Of a DNA stretch of 64,000 bases, positions 1-12,394 are shown piece after piece. The notes under the pieces are model-generated. The model did not search any database and had not been told where the DNA came from. It worked only from the letters and a program-made list of their open reading frames with translations. The DNA is taken from positions 5,680,329 to 5,744,328 of the forward strand of contig WARS01000013.1 in the NCBI GenBank assembly GCA_008933995.1. The letters run 5' to 3'. The stretch comes from Datnioides undecimradiatus (Eukaryota > Chordata > Actinopteri > Lobotiformes > Datnioididae). Position 1 is the first letter of the stretch, and every line of letters starts with the position of its first letter. The position numbers and the translations under genes were made by a program.

Positions 1-2089
1 AAAAGCAGAGAAAAGAGGGTGAGAATATTTCAGCGTTTTCCATTTTTAAAAGTCAACTGCACTGATCTGCAAACACGTTAGTCTCTGGATGATGCAGAAC
101 AGTGTATTAGCACAATAATTCGACATTGTCTCATATCCTACAAGAATAAGACAATTTTCATGATTTGTCAGTTCATAGTCAGTTCGTAGTGACTTGGTGT
201 TTGCACCATGTATGTTTTAAAGGTGAGAATATAAACTTGAGGTTTGTTGGCCATAGTTTTCTGATAACCAGACTGAGCAGAAACAGGCAGGATGATGCAA
301 GTCTTTGAAAGGATTTCATTCATATTTACATTAATATGCTACAATGACTTAACACACTACGTCAGAGTTACAGACAGCTATTGGAGTAATCGCTCTCCTC
401 GAGGCTATTCCATGTTTGTCTCATTAGAGATGCAATGGTGCACAAGAAAAGAAAACATGCAAATGCAGCTGACCAAATCCCTCTGCTTCTGTAAGTCCAG
501 GCACCATGATATTTCCTCTCTGCGTGGACAATGGCACTGAACTGTGCGAGTTTCGTTGTGTCTTAAAACTCACCCATTAAACAAATGGAGGCGAGGCATT
601 GTAAAGTGGAGCACCTCCATCTAGGTATTGTTTAATCAGTTATGTAATACAGAGATCTAAATATACAGTAACATGACAGCAAAACAGGAGGGGCACCTCT
701 TTACTCTTCACTTTCATGCACTTTCCTACCCAAGAGAAAGTGTTTGGAGCTACTGGATGGAACAGCGTTCATGGTTTCCAGACAATGAATCCTAGTGACT
801 TTGATGATCCTCTGACCTTTTTGCCATTACAAGGTTAACATTTGTGGTGGCTTAAGTCATAAAATTGCATCATAAGATCATCATCATCAATTACAAAATG
901 CAACATGGCAGTGACGTCCAATTATATTTTTTTATTGTAATCACAGGTCATGAAGTTGCTTGAATTTGAACCCACTGTGATCAACAATCAGTTTTGCGGA
1001 GGCTTTGTTTCTTAGTGAAAATCCATCTTAGAGTGTAGCTGTCGAGCCTCCAATATTCATTTTCAATCGTAATATACATCACATGAAGACCTGAGGCGTG
1101 AAAATAGATTTTTGTTCATTATATAATTACTTTAAAATTAATTCACAGCGAAAGAGAGAAGAAACGATTCCCAATCCTAAATTCCAGCTGCAGCAATTTA
1201 CTGTCAATCACTTAGTAGGAATTAGCATTGAGAAATTGATCCACTGTCAAATTGGGGAAAATTTGAATTGATCATGACCTCTAATAGCATCATGGATGCT
1301 ACACCAGAGGTTATAGGCCAACAAAAGAAGAAATTACATCACTGTAGCTTCAAGCAGGAATATGACGACCAGGCTCCAGTTTAGCCTTTTATTTAGAGAA
1401 GGAAGAAGAGGAAGAATGTTTTCTTGCAAATTGCACCATTTTCACATTTTCAAGGTTATTGATTTGTACAGAATAATTTTCAGATTACAGTTTTCCCCAA
1501 TTAACTGATAATTCTCATCTTCTGTTTGTGTGAGCCTGCAATTTTTTTTAAATGTTTCTTTGAAAGCCAGAGGGCATCTTTTAGCCATCCCCTCTTTTCT
1601 TTTGGCATGTTGTACAAAGCTGACATGTATACTTGGATCCTTATTAAATTCAATCTCAAGCAGACACAGAAAACTGGGAATGTTAATTTGATGGAGCGAG
1701 GATAGGGAAGACCAACAAAGCAAGCAAATTCTAGTTAGGTAGCTGTTACGATAATCAAAGAAACCAAAGTACAACAACTACCTTTCTAAGAGTATTAACA
1801 GGATCAGCAGCCCCACCTCAAAAGATATTGCCATCAGCACAGAAGAAATACAATTTGGCAAGTGTGGCTGGTTGGAAGATGAGTTTCTCCCCACATATGA
1901 TCTGCTCTGTCTTGGCTTCTAATTTAGTCATCTCTCATCAAAAAGACATGGTAAGGCAAATCTGTGTGTATGGCAAGTTTCAAGAAGGCAAATTCAGAGT
2001 GCTTTACAGAAGGCACAGCAGGATTAAAACATGGCACACAATGCAATATACAAGGACACACATAAATAGGACTTAGGTAGGATTTAAAC
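1..2089. other. Intergenic, no gene recognised
   Basis: This is AT-rich sequence with only short open frames that resemble no known protein. I see no splice-bounded coding block, RNA gene or clear repeat here. Confidence 0.5.
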
Positions 2090-3260
2090 CAAGTAAAATA
2101 GAAGATTAAAATAAGATAAAACAGACTGAGTAAAAACTACAGTGCAGCAAGATGTGAATAAGTAGTCCCAAATTTAACTAAATAAAATGTATTGGCAAAC
2201 AGAAAAGTCTTAATCCCTGATTTAAATGAACTGAGAGTTGGAGCAGATCTCAAGTTGTTTGGGAGTTTGTTCCAGATATATTATGCTTTAAAACTGAACT
2301 CTGCTTCTTTGTGTTTGGTTTTGACTCTGGGGACAGTAAGCAGACCTGTCCCTCGTGATCTGAGAGGTCTGAACGATTTATAACCGAGCAGTAGATTAGC
2401 AATGAATGTTGGCCCTAAACCAATAGTACTATTTTAAAATCAGGAAGACAATGTAAAGATCTGACAACTGCACAGAGGACTACAGCAGTGTTCAGCCGCA
2501 GCTGTCGTGTGGACTTTTTAAAGAGTCATAAGGACAGCATTACAGTAACCTACCTCATCTTTATTGATGCTATGAGGGTATATAGCACTTAAGGTTTTAC
2601 ACATAAGCTTTGTGAAATTAAATTGTGTAAAACCATAAGACATATGGAACTATATTGTTTTCAGCTGTAAAAGTAGCTGCTATTTTGCATCAAAGCAGCC
2701 CCTTATGATTATGAGCCACAGAACTGGTTTTAATGCTTTTTTTGTTTAGTATGTGGATGTTAAATGTAGGTCTGAGTCCCAGACTTCTGTCTTGATATTT
2801 GGCCTTTGCCATTAGCGAGTGGAGCTGAGCTGGATTGGGTTCATTTTAGTTGAAATGTGGATAATTTACACATCCAGTTCTTTATTTGTTTAATGCACCT
2901 ACACCTACCGGTGCTTGGACTGTAAAGTCACCCAGTCGTATCTTTGTGTACACTTGCGTGTCATCCACACTGTCATGGCATGATGTTGTGTTGTTTTACA
3001 TCATCCTAAGTAGTAGGATTATCCTTATGTTGAACAGAATAGGTCCAAGAATGGCACCTTGAGAAAGATGTGTGACGACACAAAGTAGTCCCTTTCTTTC
3101 AAAAAGGGTTTAAATCAGTTTAGCCTTGTGCCAGAAAGCCCCTCCCAGTGGTGCAATAATACCAAAACTGAAGCTTTGTCTCAATGTGTTTGAAGATGTT
3201 TTTTTAAAAAAAAGTTCAGTATCATTGCTGTGGTGTGCTCAAAATCCTGACACCTAAACA
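2090..3260 (-). mobile_element. Decayed LINE (L2/Rex1-like), reverse-transcriptase remnant
   Basis: Read on the - strand, this block contains broken pieces of a non-LTR retrotransposon reverse transcriptase. Near 3070-3031 a frame reads LSQGAILGPILFNI, matching the fingers-palm motif PQGS-hLGPLLF. Near 2976-2955 it reads SVDDTQVY, the relic of the catalytic YADDTQLY motif with the first residues changed. Toward the 3' end (about 2350-2178) it reads YIWNKLPNNLRSAPTL followed by SSFKSGIKTFLF, the C-terminal signature of fish L2/Rex-type ORF2. Stops and frame changes lie between these segments, so the copy is dead. The clade is inferred from motif wording; the outer boundaries are approximate. 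Confidence 0.7.
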
Positions 3261-6200
3261 TAAAAAGTTTTTTTGTTTGTTGAAGTTACAAAAGCCTTGA
3301 CTTTATGTGGATGTTCTGATGGCATTCAGATGTTGCATAACTTCCTCCATGATTTCATGACTGACAGGATTAAAGTGTGACATACTAATTGAATTGTCAG
3401 ATCCAAGGACAACATGGAGCCCGTATCTGTTTATCTCACTGTTTGTGTTTTGAGAGTGGACACAGGTCTTTACATGATTTTAAAACAGAGGAGAACTTTT
3501 CATATTTATCCTTATCACCTTTGTGGGGTACAGTAAACACACTGTTTTAAGGTCAAACTCTACCTGAAATGTCACTTTTTACCGTCCATGTACAGTTGTA
3601 GGCGAGTACAGCAATCAGCAGGGCCCAGTGTCCTCTTCTTACCCCGGCACTGTGACGAGAGCTCTTACTCCCGGACTAATGAATCAGCATCATGCGCTCA
3701 TGTTCATTTAAGGTCTCTGTGTTACCCTCCCTTACCCCCTTTGACCTTTTTTCTCTCTTTTTCATTTTTCTTTTTTCTTATCCTTTTCACTCTCTCTCCA
3801 TCTTTCCACCATCCCAGGCTTTTTTTTCTCATTTCTTGCCTCCTCTGTCTGTTTCCCTTGTATTCATTTCTCCTACTTGTTCTTTATTTCCTCTTCCTCT
3901 TTTTTCTCCTCCACCCTATGCTATGAGTAAAGCATGCCAGTCAGAGCCTAGTAGGCAGAACTGTCAGTACTGCTCATGGTAACCTTTCAGTGATGAAGAC
4001 ATGCAATAGTTAAGCCAGCAGCAGCGCCTGGCTGTTGTTAATTTTCATCTGGCTGTTCGCCGTCCAACCCTTTCCTATTCTCTCGTTCCCTATGTTTATC
4101 TGTATTTCTGTATCATATCAAAAACCATTTTTGTTTTATTTTGATTTTCATGCCTCATGATTTTTCCACCTCAAGTCTTTTTTTGCAAAACTTCTTCTTT
4201 TCACCCCCCCATATTATCATTAATTCCTTCTCTCCTTGACCATTCATTCCATCTCTATTCTTACTGACTATAGGTTCAAGATTTAGACATTCCTATTTTT
4301 ATATTTACAGCTTAATAAAAAAGAAAAGTGTGAAAATGTGCTGCTAAACCCTAAAGTCACTAAATCCCTTTAACTGAAAAGGGTCATGTGCATGTGGGTC
4401 TGGTAATGAACCAGTAAACAGGAACATGACCCATGATAATTGTTCTCCTCAGTCCACCTTACCTCTTACAGTTGAACCAGAAGAGGTCATGTCTTGAAAC
4501 TGTGGTCAAACAAGAAATGTGTAATACAGGCTAGTTTTGAAGTAACTGGCATGTCCAAAACCAATGAGCTTTTCAAAAACAGTTTATTATTTAGAGTTTA
4601 GTATAAAGGATGCGCCAATGGTACAGTTTCTACTGTATCATTTAGAAATCACACATTTATCAAATGCAAATAGATTATTGTAAAGCAGGAATGTATTATT
4701 ATATTACAAAATACAGCTTTAATGAAGTCTCTATTCAGTTTATTGTTAAATATCAGTTAAATACATCTAATAGCATATTGACAGAATTGCATTACATTGA
4801 CTCCAGACACATTGTATGTTAGGGCTACTAATGGACATAGTTATTATACACATACAAGACACATACAAGGCAGTTGGTGAAAATGATGCACAAAGAGCAA
4901 AATGGACTCACCTGTGGACATATCTCATGTATATCCACAAAGCTTTACTAGTCTCAGCATCTCCAGATGAACAACAAAACTTTGCACAACTTATGTTGTT
5001 TGTTCCTGTCAGAGTCATCATGTTTGTTATTCAAATAAAGCCTCCTCAAACTAATTCATATTAGCTAATTTGGTACAAGTAGAGAGTCATAATACAAGCT
5101 GTTTATGCTCGATTATGGCTCTGTTTATTTGAGAGGGCTTTAAAAAGTTAACTTGCTTGATTTCAGATTAATTTAAGGGGCTCAGTGTTGTAATATGTCA
5201 CAATGTATTATACTTAATCTGGCTGCGCCCCTTCATGAGCCTGTAGGTTCTTCAGGCAAGGTTAGCTCAGCCTGTGTGTGTGTTCTGCTTCAGCAGGTGG
5301 CTCAGCCACAAAACACCCGCTGGAACCTTTTCACTTGTCATTGTCAGTCTACATCACAAGTTAGCCAAACAGACAACCATCCTGAGAGCCGTGTCACAAC
5401 ACATCTGCTCTTCATGCTAAATGTCTATTTAGAAGCACCGATATGGAGAAATGCCTGTCTTTTCGCCAAGACAGTCAAAAGGTGCAGCAGACAGGAACAA
5501 AGATCCCGCGATTGTCTTTTGGAGCTGATGGTAGGAGAGTGACACAATGCAACATCTGTTTGCCAAAGGGCCACGATGCGCCTTAATGCAACCTGTCATC
5601 ATTCAAGATGATCATTGCTCCTTCATCTGTTGATTAAGATGAAGATGTGTTGGCTGTCAATTGTTGGCATTAGCATTTGTTAAAAATGTAGGATGCCAGG
5701 TGGGTTTCCTTTGTCTTAGCTGCAAGTTGAAACAATTAGCCGACATTTCAGTGCAAATACTTGTGCGCAGCCAAGAAAATCAAATCTCATGAGTGACAGT
5801 GTGATCTGTTTTATATGTAATTAAAGTAGCCTCAGCATATCTTAATTAACTAGACAGAAGATAAAACAGTTGATAAAGAAGAATTCCTTTATTGTTTCTC
5901 AAGAGCAGTCATTTTGTCATTTATTATTCAGTTTCAATTTCCTCTGTAAAATGAACAAATCGAAGATGAAAATATGTCTTGAGACTGACCCGGGCTCTGA
6001 AGGCATAAATGAATTTTAATATATCCATGTCCTAAAGACTAAAATAGGGCAGAGAGACGATGTTCAAAGAAACAACTGTCACGCCTATTAGCCACTATCT
6101 GTGTGTGAACTTGCTTTGCCATGAGGCTATTGCACATGATCATCTTTGATCGCAGACTCACAGTAAATCACTGATAAAATTAAAATCCACCTAAATCCAA

Positions 6201-8909
6201 ATGCTAGCTCCAGCTTCAGCTCATTTTCTGTTTCACTGTGTGTGTTCCTCTCTCACTGTCCCTTACATGGACAATACTTTTCACTTACAAATGCAAAATG
6301 TAAACAGAAAGCAAACAGAATAAACAGAGAGAGAAGACCCATTACAAAACAGATCACTTATGTATGCAATACATTATATTGTAATATATCTGAAAACTTT
6401 GCTACATACCTAAGGTACCAGTTAGTCCATATAATGTATTTGGTTCCCTCAGTGTTGCCATGTGAATAACTCAATCATAATAATAGTATAATTTCATTTT
6501 GGAAGCCATAACACAGCTGTAAGTCTGTGGATTGTGACCTCGTTTATATTCTGCTACTTCTGTGAACAGCTGACTGGATTTGTCTTGATCTTAGAGTATT
6601 TTCCCTTCATCTTTGGTATTATACTGGAGTACATTTGGTTTACAGGCAGACATCAACACAGAGGTCAGTGAAATGCTTCTGGATAATAATGCATAACAGT
6701 AAAAAGAATTTTAGAGTTATGTTATTTTAAATGTAGGTACTCAACAGTTTGCATCGTCCTTATAAACAGATTCAGAGCTAGTATTTGAAGGGGAACTTTC
6801 ACATTTTTCAACCTAGATTCTATCTCTGCATATTATTGTGCTCAAATGGGGCCTAGGACAACAATTTGAAATTGAAAATTGGTCCAGTATGGGGCAAACC
6901 AAGGCCAGAAATACATTACAGTATATTGTTTGCAAAGAATTCATATAGAAAAACAGGGCTTTTGGACCAGTTCGTCCATTTGTCTCCTTGCGACTACTCA
7001 TGTTACTAGAGATTGACTAGAGGCTGGCTTATTCCATAACTATAACTCTGCACAGCTATTGACCTCTGCATTCATACAATGAACACTTAGCATGCTGGAA
7101 AAGATCAATACACTGTTTGACACCCTCATATAGCTCTCTAATTGACAGGATCGATTGCCGTTGAGAGTGGGGCTGCTTTCATGGACATGTTTTTGCAAAT
7201 GCTTCATCAGCATCAGCATGATACTGTGGCTATAGAGCAAATATTTAATTAAGTCAGAGCAAAAGGGGGCAGATCACATAATGTATTTATCATTATTAAG
7301 TGCAAACCAGCTGCCATATGACAGCAGAGTCAAATGTCAAAGACATGTTGTTGCACCAACATGAAAGTTTGTTCACTCTTTACTCTTGTTAGTGTCTTTG
7401 TTTCTTGACCCCTTGGTAAAAGACTGGGCTGGATTGATGCTTTGATGAATGGTTAAGATTGTATGTTTCTGCGTTTCTTAATAGACGTCCTAACATGGTC
7501 ATCAGTCATGCATCTGTCTATAGTGTACACACTCTAATTGTAACATATGCTGACAGGGACAAGCTGTCGCGCTAAGGGCAGTCATTTTCTCCTGCTTAGC
7601 TATGTAGATCTCTACAATCTACTGTCCTAAATACACTGCACTGTACCCCACATGCATACTGGAGCTTTATAGTTTTCTTTTCAAAGAGAAGGAAATAGTT
7701 CTTCAAAGATCAACTAAACATTTATCGCAAATTTTAAAAATGCATTCAGACTTGAACATACTCCAGAAGACACCGCATGACCGTGATCTTGATGATACCA
7801 GGACATCTTCTCTGCACATTCCTGCACCAGAGTCTCAAAATATGTTGTCATGATAATCAGTGGAACTTTTTAGCTTTATATATGCCAAACACATTCTTCT
7901 TCAAATCTGATTTACAAACTGAAAAGAGTGGATTTAGTAGTTACTCTGAATATAAAAAAGACACATGGGATTCAAATATTTCTTATACTGGGTTAATGAT
8001 GTAGACACATTTTTAAAACATCTATAGTCCTTTGCAACAGCTATTTAGATTTTTCCTTAAAGAGCTATTATCAGTTAAGGATATGCAATCAACCCAGTGA
8101 GCCATAAAACAGCATTAGACATTACAGGTTATCTAGTACACGTCTTCAGCTGTATCTAACATGACACAGTGCTATTAAGAAAAGGAAGTAGCTGCTCATC
8201 TCAACTCCCCATCATTAAGTTATTTCTTAAAGTGGTGGAAAATGGCTAGATCCTTATAGACACAAAATGCGATCAACTCCTGCCGACACTAGAGGGAAAA
8301 ACTATCCATCGCTCTCCATCGACTTTGTACTGCACGAAGGTGTCTCCTTGTCATTTCCCAAAGGAGGTGAGGAGAAGTGACACTGACATAGATTGAGAAT
8401 ATTGACTTTGTCATTATACATTTTCCTGTCTGGTAGACATAAGATGCTGAAACAATCCTTTGACATGCTGAAATATGATGTTTTTAGTTAGCTACAGGCA
8501 TTTTGTCAGCATATCAGCCTTTTGTTGCATATTGTAGCACTGACTGTTCTCCCCTACAGTAGGTGTGTGTTTCAGAGTATGGCGCTCTGTTTATATGGTA
8601 TCACATCAAGAATGAGAAGCCCTAATGCCCTAATGCATTATTTAAAGTCTGAACTGAAGTTCACTTCCAAATATGCCAGACACTAGATAAACCACATTTC
8701 TGATGTCAAATGCTCCAATTTGACATTATTAGATGCCTCCCACTTATGTAGGTAAATGGAAATAAAGCGCATGATTGCTTATCTAAATGAATGTAAATGC
8801 ATTCGTTCATACACAGTTGCACCAGGGAAACATCGAAAGAGAGTGTGAATCATTTGAAACTAATGGTGGTATTTCTTTCTTTCTTGAATTAAACCTTCTC
8901 TGTCCACAG
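3261..8909. other. Intergenic, no gene recognised
   Basis: No coding exon or RNA gene is supported. About 3726-3914 is a C/T-rich low-complexity stretch that creates spurious long open frames rich in Phe, Leu and Ser. The rest is ordinary AT-rich sequence. Confidence 0.5.
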
Positions 8910-9161
8910 CCACGAGACTGCTGCCTCTATCAGGCCTCATTCACAGACAAGCTGTCAGCAGGTCGTACCCTGAAACTCTACACTGCAGACAAATACATTT
9001 ATCGATCAGCAAGGCACTCATCATCGAGTGTTGCACAAGAACTCAACCGTTCACTGGCACAGAGGAATATCTAGCAGTGAAGCAGACTGCACAAGAAAAC
9101 CAAACCAAACAAGAGTCTGGGGATGTGGTGTTGGATCCTAGCAGAGGCAAAACAATAGAAG
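8910..9161 (+). other. Candidate exon, unidentified
   Basis: A 252-bp block is bounded by a good acceptor (pyrimidine-rich run ending TGTCCACAG) and a strong donor (GAAG|GTGAGT). One frame is open across the whole block, beginning THR-Arg-Leu-Leu at 8912 and ending KTIEG at the donor. The exon would be phase 1 at both ends and divisible by three, as real internal exons often are. There is no ATG near the start, so it would be internal or part of an untranslated or noncoding transcript. I recognise no domain. No partner exon was found nearby, and an 84-codon open frame can arise by chance, so this stays a candidate. Confidence 0.3.
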
Positions 9162-10404
9162 GTGAGTCTATTTACGCTGGACTGACCCATAAAAAGCAGC
9201 TGAAAACATCAGGTAGGTGTGTTCAGCCTACTAACACTCTTCATGGTACATTGTCCAGATTGATTTTGAAATCTGTATTGAAGATATTAAGCATATGTGA
9301 TTTGTACAGTTAAACAACTCAACTCCTCTGCTGTTTCTCTCTCTGTGCATGCATTTAAAATTGCATTGCTGTAAAATGCACCAATACCTGTGCAGGCTTG
9401 CTCCTCAGTTTCCCCACAGCTCCATTAACTCAAACATAATGGTGGGTCCACACCTGTGTATTGTACACTAGACTGTAACTGTAACTCCAACCACAGTTAA
9501 CATAATATTTATGCTATAATATTGAATTGTGCATATTCGAGTGCACGTTTTTATGCTAACCTTGGGCTAAGGTTGATCCTGGGTTTATAGTATCCCTGAC
9601 CTGTTTAAGTCTGTTAATTGTTAATCCTGGGCTGATAACCCAGGTTTTCCTGTGGTGGAGCTGTCCACTTCATTGGGGTGCTGAAAGCCATGGGTAAGCA
9701 GAGGGCTGGTCATTGACTGTACTGTCAAACATAAAGAACTTTAGTTTTAGAAGTGGCCATCGTCTGCTACTGTTTACTCAGATGTGTGGAAATGCCTTAT
9801 TCAATAAAACTAGTTTACATCTAGCAAAAATGTTACTAGTTGAAAGGAAGACAATAGCAAACTGCCCTCATTTATGCCCCTCATTGTATGCATGTGGGTA
9901 GCCTTGTGTGTTTTAGTAAATGCAAAACTACTGTGAGGCGACACAAATGGAAGTACATGCATGTGTCCAGCTGTTGTTAAAAATACTGAACAATTACAGT
10001 TTGTAATTTTTTTCTAAGAATTGAACTGGATTGATTTTGAGCATCAGAATAAAAAGCCTATGTACTATGCTGATTACACAAAGGTAGCCATTTTTAGTTC
10101 TGTTCACTCAACATCTTCTTTTTATTTTGAAAATGAATTGAAGTTTCAAAAGTGGTCAAAACTGAAACCAAGAACTTTAAAATCCCTCAGTGGTGTTTTT
10201 CATACATACAAGGCTTTGCTCAGTCTTAATTTACTATTATTTCCCTGAGTGGGTGTCCATTATGAGGCCAATGACTGGAGGATTGGCACCAATCATCCAT
10301 GTCGCAATCCATTCATTCGTTACCATAGAAACGGCCCGGGTGAATAGGGGATAAGTAGGGGAGCATGGAGAGATTGCTGACACCTGCTCTCCTTCATTTC
10401 CACC
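9162..10404. other. Intergenic, no gene recognised
   Basis: AT-rich sequence without a supported gene. The only feature is the microsatellite that follows it. Confidence 0.45.
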
Positions 10405-10447
10405 ACCACACACACACACACACGCGCACTCACACACACACACACAC

Positions 10448-10490
<43 letters not shown>
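10405..10490. repeat. (CA)n microsatellite
   Basis: About 86 bp of CA dinucleotides with a few CG interruptions. It produces meaningless Cys/Val and His/Thr open frames on the two strands. Confidence 0.95.
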
Positions 10491-10826
10491 TTTACTGTAA
10501 AATTCCTTGCAAGCATATATATATTATGTAACTATGCACACATACACATACACACACAATCAGAAAGTATATTCAAAGCCTTGTTGAAAGAACTGTATTA
10601 CTTAGAGGCAACGTGAAACATTTGCAGATTGTACTGGATTCTGAAGTCTGACGGAGGATTTTTTTTTTTTTTCATTTTTAGTTTTGCACTTCAATAACCC
10701 AAAACTGTGAAAAAGCTTCCAGACTCTCAGAGCAGAGGTCGGTGATTTGGTTTTGTATTTATCCTTTCTAACAAGATGATGTGAGAAATCAAAAAAACTT
10801 GAAGAGCAAATTCATCAATATGTATA

Positions 10827-10853
10827 CACCGCGTTCCACATTATTATGCAAAT
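10827..10853 (+). repeat. Left terminal inverted repeat of DD37E transposon
   Basis: This 27-bp end is an exact inverse of 12366-12392. It is preceded by the TA target dinucleotide. Homology stops immediately after CAAAT. Confidence 0.95.
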
Positions 10854-11014
10854 TGTGTTTAAAGGTCATAAAGGTCATTTTTTTGTCTGTCAGTTTAAAC
10901 ACATGGATGGGAATGTGTGTCAGGGCTCTTCCAATCACTCCAATCAATCTCAGACACTTGTGCCAATTAGTTTGCAGGTGAGTCCAAATAAAGGGAAAAC
11001 TACTTAAGAATGGA

Positions 11015-11033
11015 TGTTCCACATTATTAAGCA
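11015..11033 (+). repeat. Left inner transposase-binding-like repeat
   Basis: A 19-bp copy of the terminal motif core (TTCCACATTATTA) lies 188 bp inside the left end, just upstream of the transposase ATG. It is inverted relative to 12198-12216 with one mismatch. A role as the inner direct repeat bound by transposase is inferred from IR/DR elements. Confidence 0.8.
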
Positions 11034-11053
11034 GACCACCATTTTCCAGCAAT

Positions 11054-12067
11054 ATGGGGAAGAAGAAGGATCTCTCTGCTGCCGAAAAGCGAGAAATAGT
11101 TCAATGCCTAGGAGAAGGTATGACAACTTTAGATATTTCAAAACAACTTCACCGTGATCATCGTACAATAAAGAGATTTGTAGCCGATTCAGAACACACA
11201 CGGGTTCGAGCAGATAAAGGCACAATGAGGAAGATTTCTGCCAGACAAATGCGTCGGGTTAAGAGAGCAGCTGCTAAAATGCCACTGCAAAGCAGCAAAC
11301 AGGTATTCGAAGCTGCTGGTGTCTCTGGAGTGCCAAGAACATCAAGGTGTAGGATCCTCAAGAGGGTTGCAGTTATGCATAAACCTGTCATTCAGCCACC
11401 CTTAACCAAAGCTCAGAAGCAGAAACGCCTGCAGTGGGCCTACACGTTCATGAAGACTAATTTCCAAACAGTGTTGTTCACTGATGAGTGCCGTGCAACC
11501 CTGGATGGTCCAGATGGATGGAGTTGTGGATGGTTGGTGAACGGCCACCATGTCCCGACAAGGCTGCGATGTCAGCAAGGAGGTGGTGGTGTCATGTTTT
11601 GGGCTGGAATCATGGGGAGAGAGCTGGTCGGCCCCTTCAAGGTCCCTGAAGGTGTAAAAATGACCTCTGTGAAATATGTGGAGTTTCTGACTGACCACTT
11701 TCTTCCGTGGTACAAAAAAAAGAACTGTGCCTTTCGTAGCAAGATCATCTTTATCCATGACAATGCACCATCCCATGCTGCAAGGAATACCTGTGCATCA
11801 TTGACTGCTATGGGCATAAAACAAGAAAACCTCATGGTGTGGCCCCCATCCTCCCCTGATCTCAACCCTATTGAGAACCTTTGGAGCATCATGAAGCAAA
11901 AGATCTATGAGGGTGGGAGGCAATTCACATCAAAACAGCATCTCTGGGAGGCTATTCTGACATCCTGCAAAGAAATTCCAGCAGAAACCGTCCAAACACT
12001 GACAACTTCCATGGATGCAAGAATTGTGAAGCTCCTATCCAATAAGGGGTCCTATGTCAAAATGTAA
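11054..12067 (+). CDS. Tc1-type transposase, DD37E, intact
   Basis: The 337-residue ORF is uninterrupted, the usual length for Tc1 transposases. Residues about 8-46 form a first helix-turn-helix (SAAEKREIVQCL then DISKQLHRDHRTIKRF). A second DNA-binding segment with basic residues spans about 59-108. The RNase H-like catalytic core follows: D144 in LFTDECR, D236 in IHDNAPSH and E274 in DLNPIENLW. Thirty-seven residues separate D236 from E274, against 34 in classical Tc1. The Gly-rich GGGGVMFW segment (177-183) and WPPSSPDLNPIE are typical of the family. The enzyme should cut and paste the element at TA sites. All three catalytic residues are present and no stop is seen, so activity is possible but untested. 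The start is the first ATG after the inner repeat, in context CAATATGG. Confidence 0.95.
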   Translation: MGKKKDLSAAEKREIVQCLGEGMTTLDISKQLHRDHRTIKRFVADSEHTRVRADKGTMRKISARQMRRVKRAAAKMPLQSSKQVFEAAGVSGVPRTSRCRILKRVAVMHKPVIQPPLTKAQKQKRLQWAYTFMKTNFQTVLFTDECRATLDGPDGWSCGWLVNGHHVPTRLRCQQGGGGVMFWAGIMGRELVGPFKVPEGVKMTSVKYVEFLTDHFLPWYKKKNCAFRSKIIFIHDNAPSHAARNTCASLTAMGIKQENLMVWPPSSPDLNPIENLWSIMKQKIYEGGRQFTSKQHLWEAILTSCKEIPAETVQTLTTSMDARIVKLLSNKGSYVKM

Positions 12068-12197
12068 TTTGGCCTGTTAAGATATTTTTGATTGAAAGAG
12101 CTTTTGATTTCAGCAAATATAACCTGCAAATGTTTGCAGTTTAACTAATAACCATTTTCAGTTGTTTACAACAATAAAATGTTTTGAAACTCTATTG

Positions 12198-12216
12198 TGC
12201 GTAATAATGTGGAACA
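12198..12216 (-). repeat. Right inner transposase-binding-like repeat
   Basis: Partner of 11015-11033, in inverse orientation, lying 176 bp inside the right end and about 20 bp downstream of the AATAAA at 12173. It is one mismatch from a perfect inverse of its left counterpart. Confidence 0.8.
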
Positions 12217-12365
12217 GTGCATTTTAAGATTTTGATTTTTTTTTTAAAAAATCGTTATGATTTGGAGGTTCGTTCAAAAACAGTTATACTCTAATGCTTG
12301 ATGACTTGAAAATTATGAGAACTATCATTTTTATAGATTATTTAGGAAAAAGAGAGAAAAATTAC

Positions 12366-12392
12366 ATTTGCATAATAATGTGGAACGCGGTG
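12366..12392 (-). repeat. Right terminal inverted repeat of DD37E transposon
   Basis: This 27-bp end is identical to the left end in inverse orientation and is followed by TA at 12393-12394. Confidence 0.95.
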
Positions 12393-12394
12393 TA

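Larger units (their letters stand above)
10827..12392 (+). mobile_element. Complete Tc1-type DNA transposon, DD37E (TRT-like)
   Basis: This 1,566-bp element has perfect 27-bp terminal inverted repeats at 10827-10853 and 12366-12392, each beginning CACCGCGTTCC at the outer edge. TA dinucleotides at 10825-10826 and 12393-12394 are the expected target duplication. A second related motif lies inside each end: TGTTCCACATTATTAAGCA at 11015-11033, and its inverse with one mismatch at 12198-12216. The ends are therefore built as an IR/DR pair like Sleeping Beauty-type transposons. One intact transposase ORF sits between them, with AATAAA at 12173. Identical repeats and an open ORF suggest a young insertion. 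Assignment to the TRT (DD37E) family rests on the catalytic spacing and remembered family descriptions. Confidence 0.93.

Noticed and set aside
3588..3982. Overlapping open frames of about 100 codons
   Set aside because: They arise from a C/T-rich low-complexity stretch; the products are Phe/Leu/Ser runs with no domain.
10237..10616. Cys/Val-rich and His/Thr-rich open frames on opposite strands
   Set aside because: Pure translation of the CA microsatellite.
11158..11892. Antisense open frames across the transposase
   Set aside because: Shadows of the transposase coding strand with no independent signal.
10827..12392. Assignment of the transposon to the Intruder (DD38E) family
   Set aside because: Direct counting gives 37 residues between the second Asp and the Glu, which fits DD37E better.
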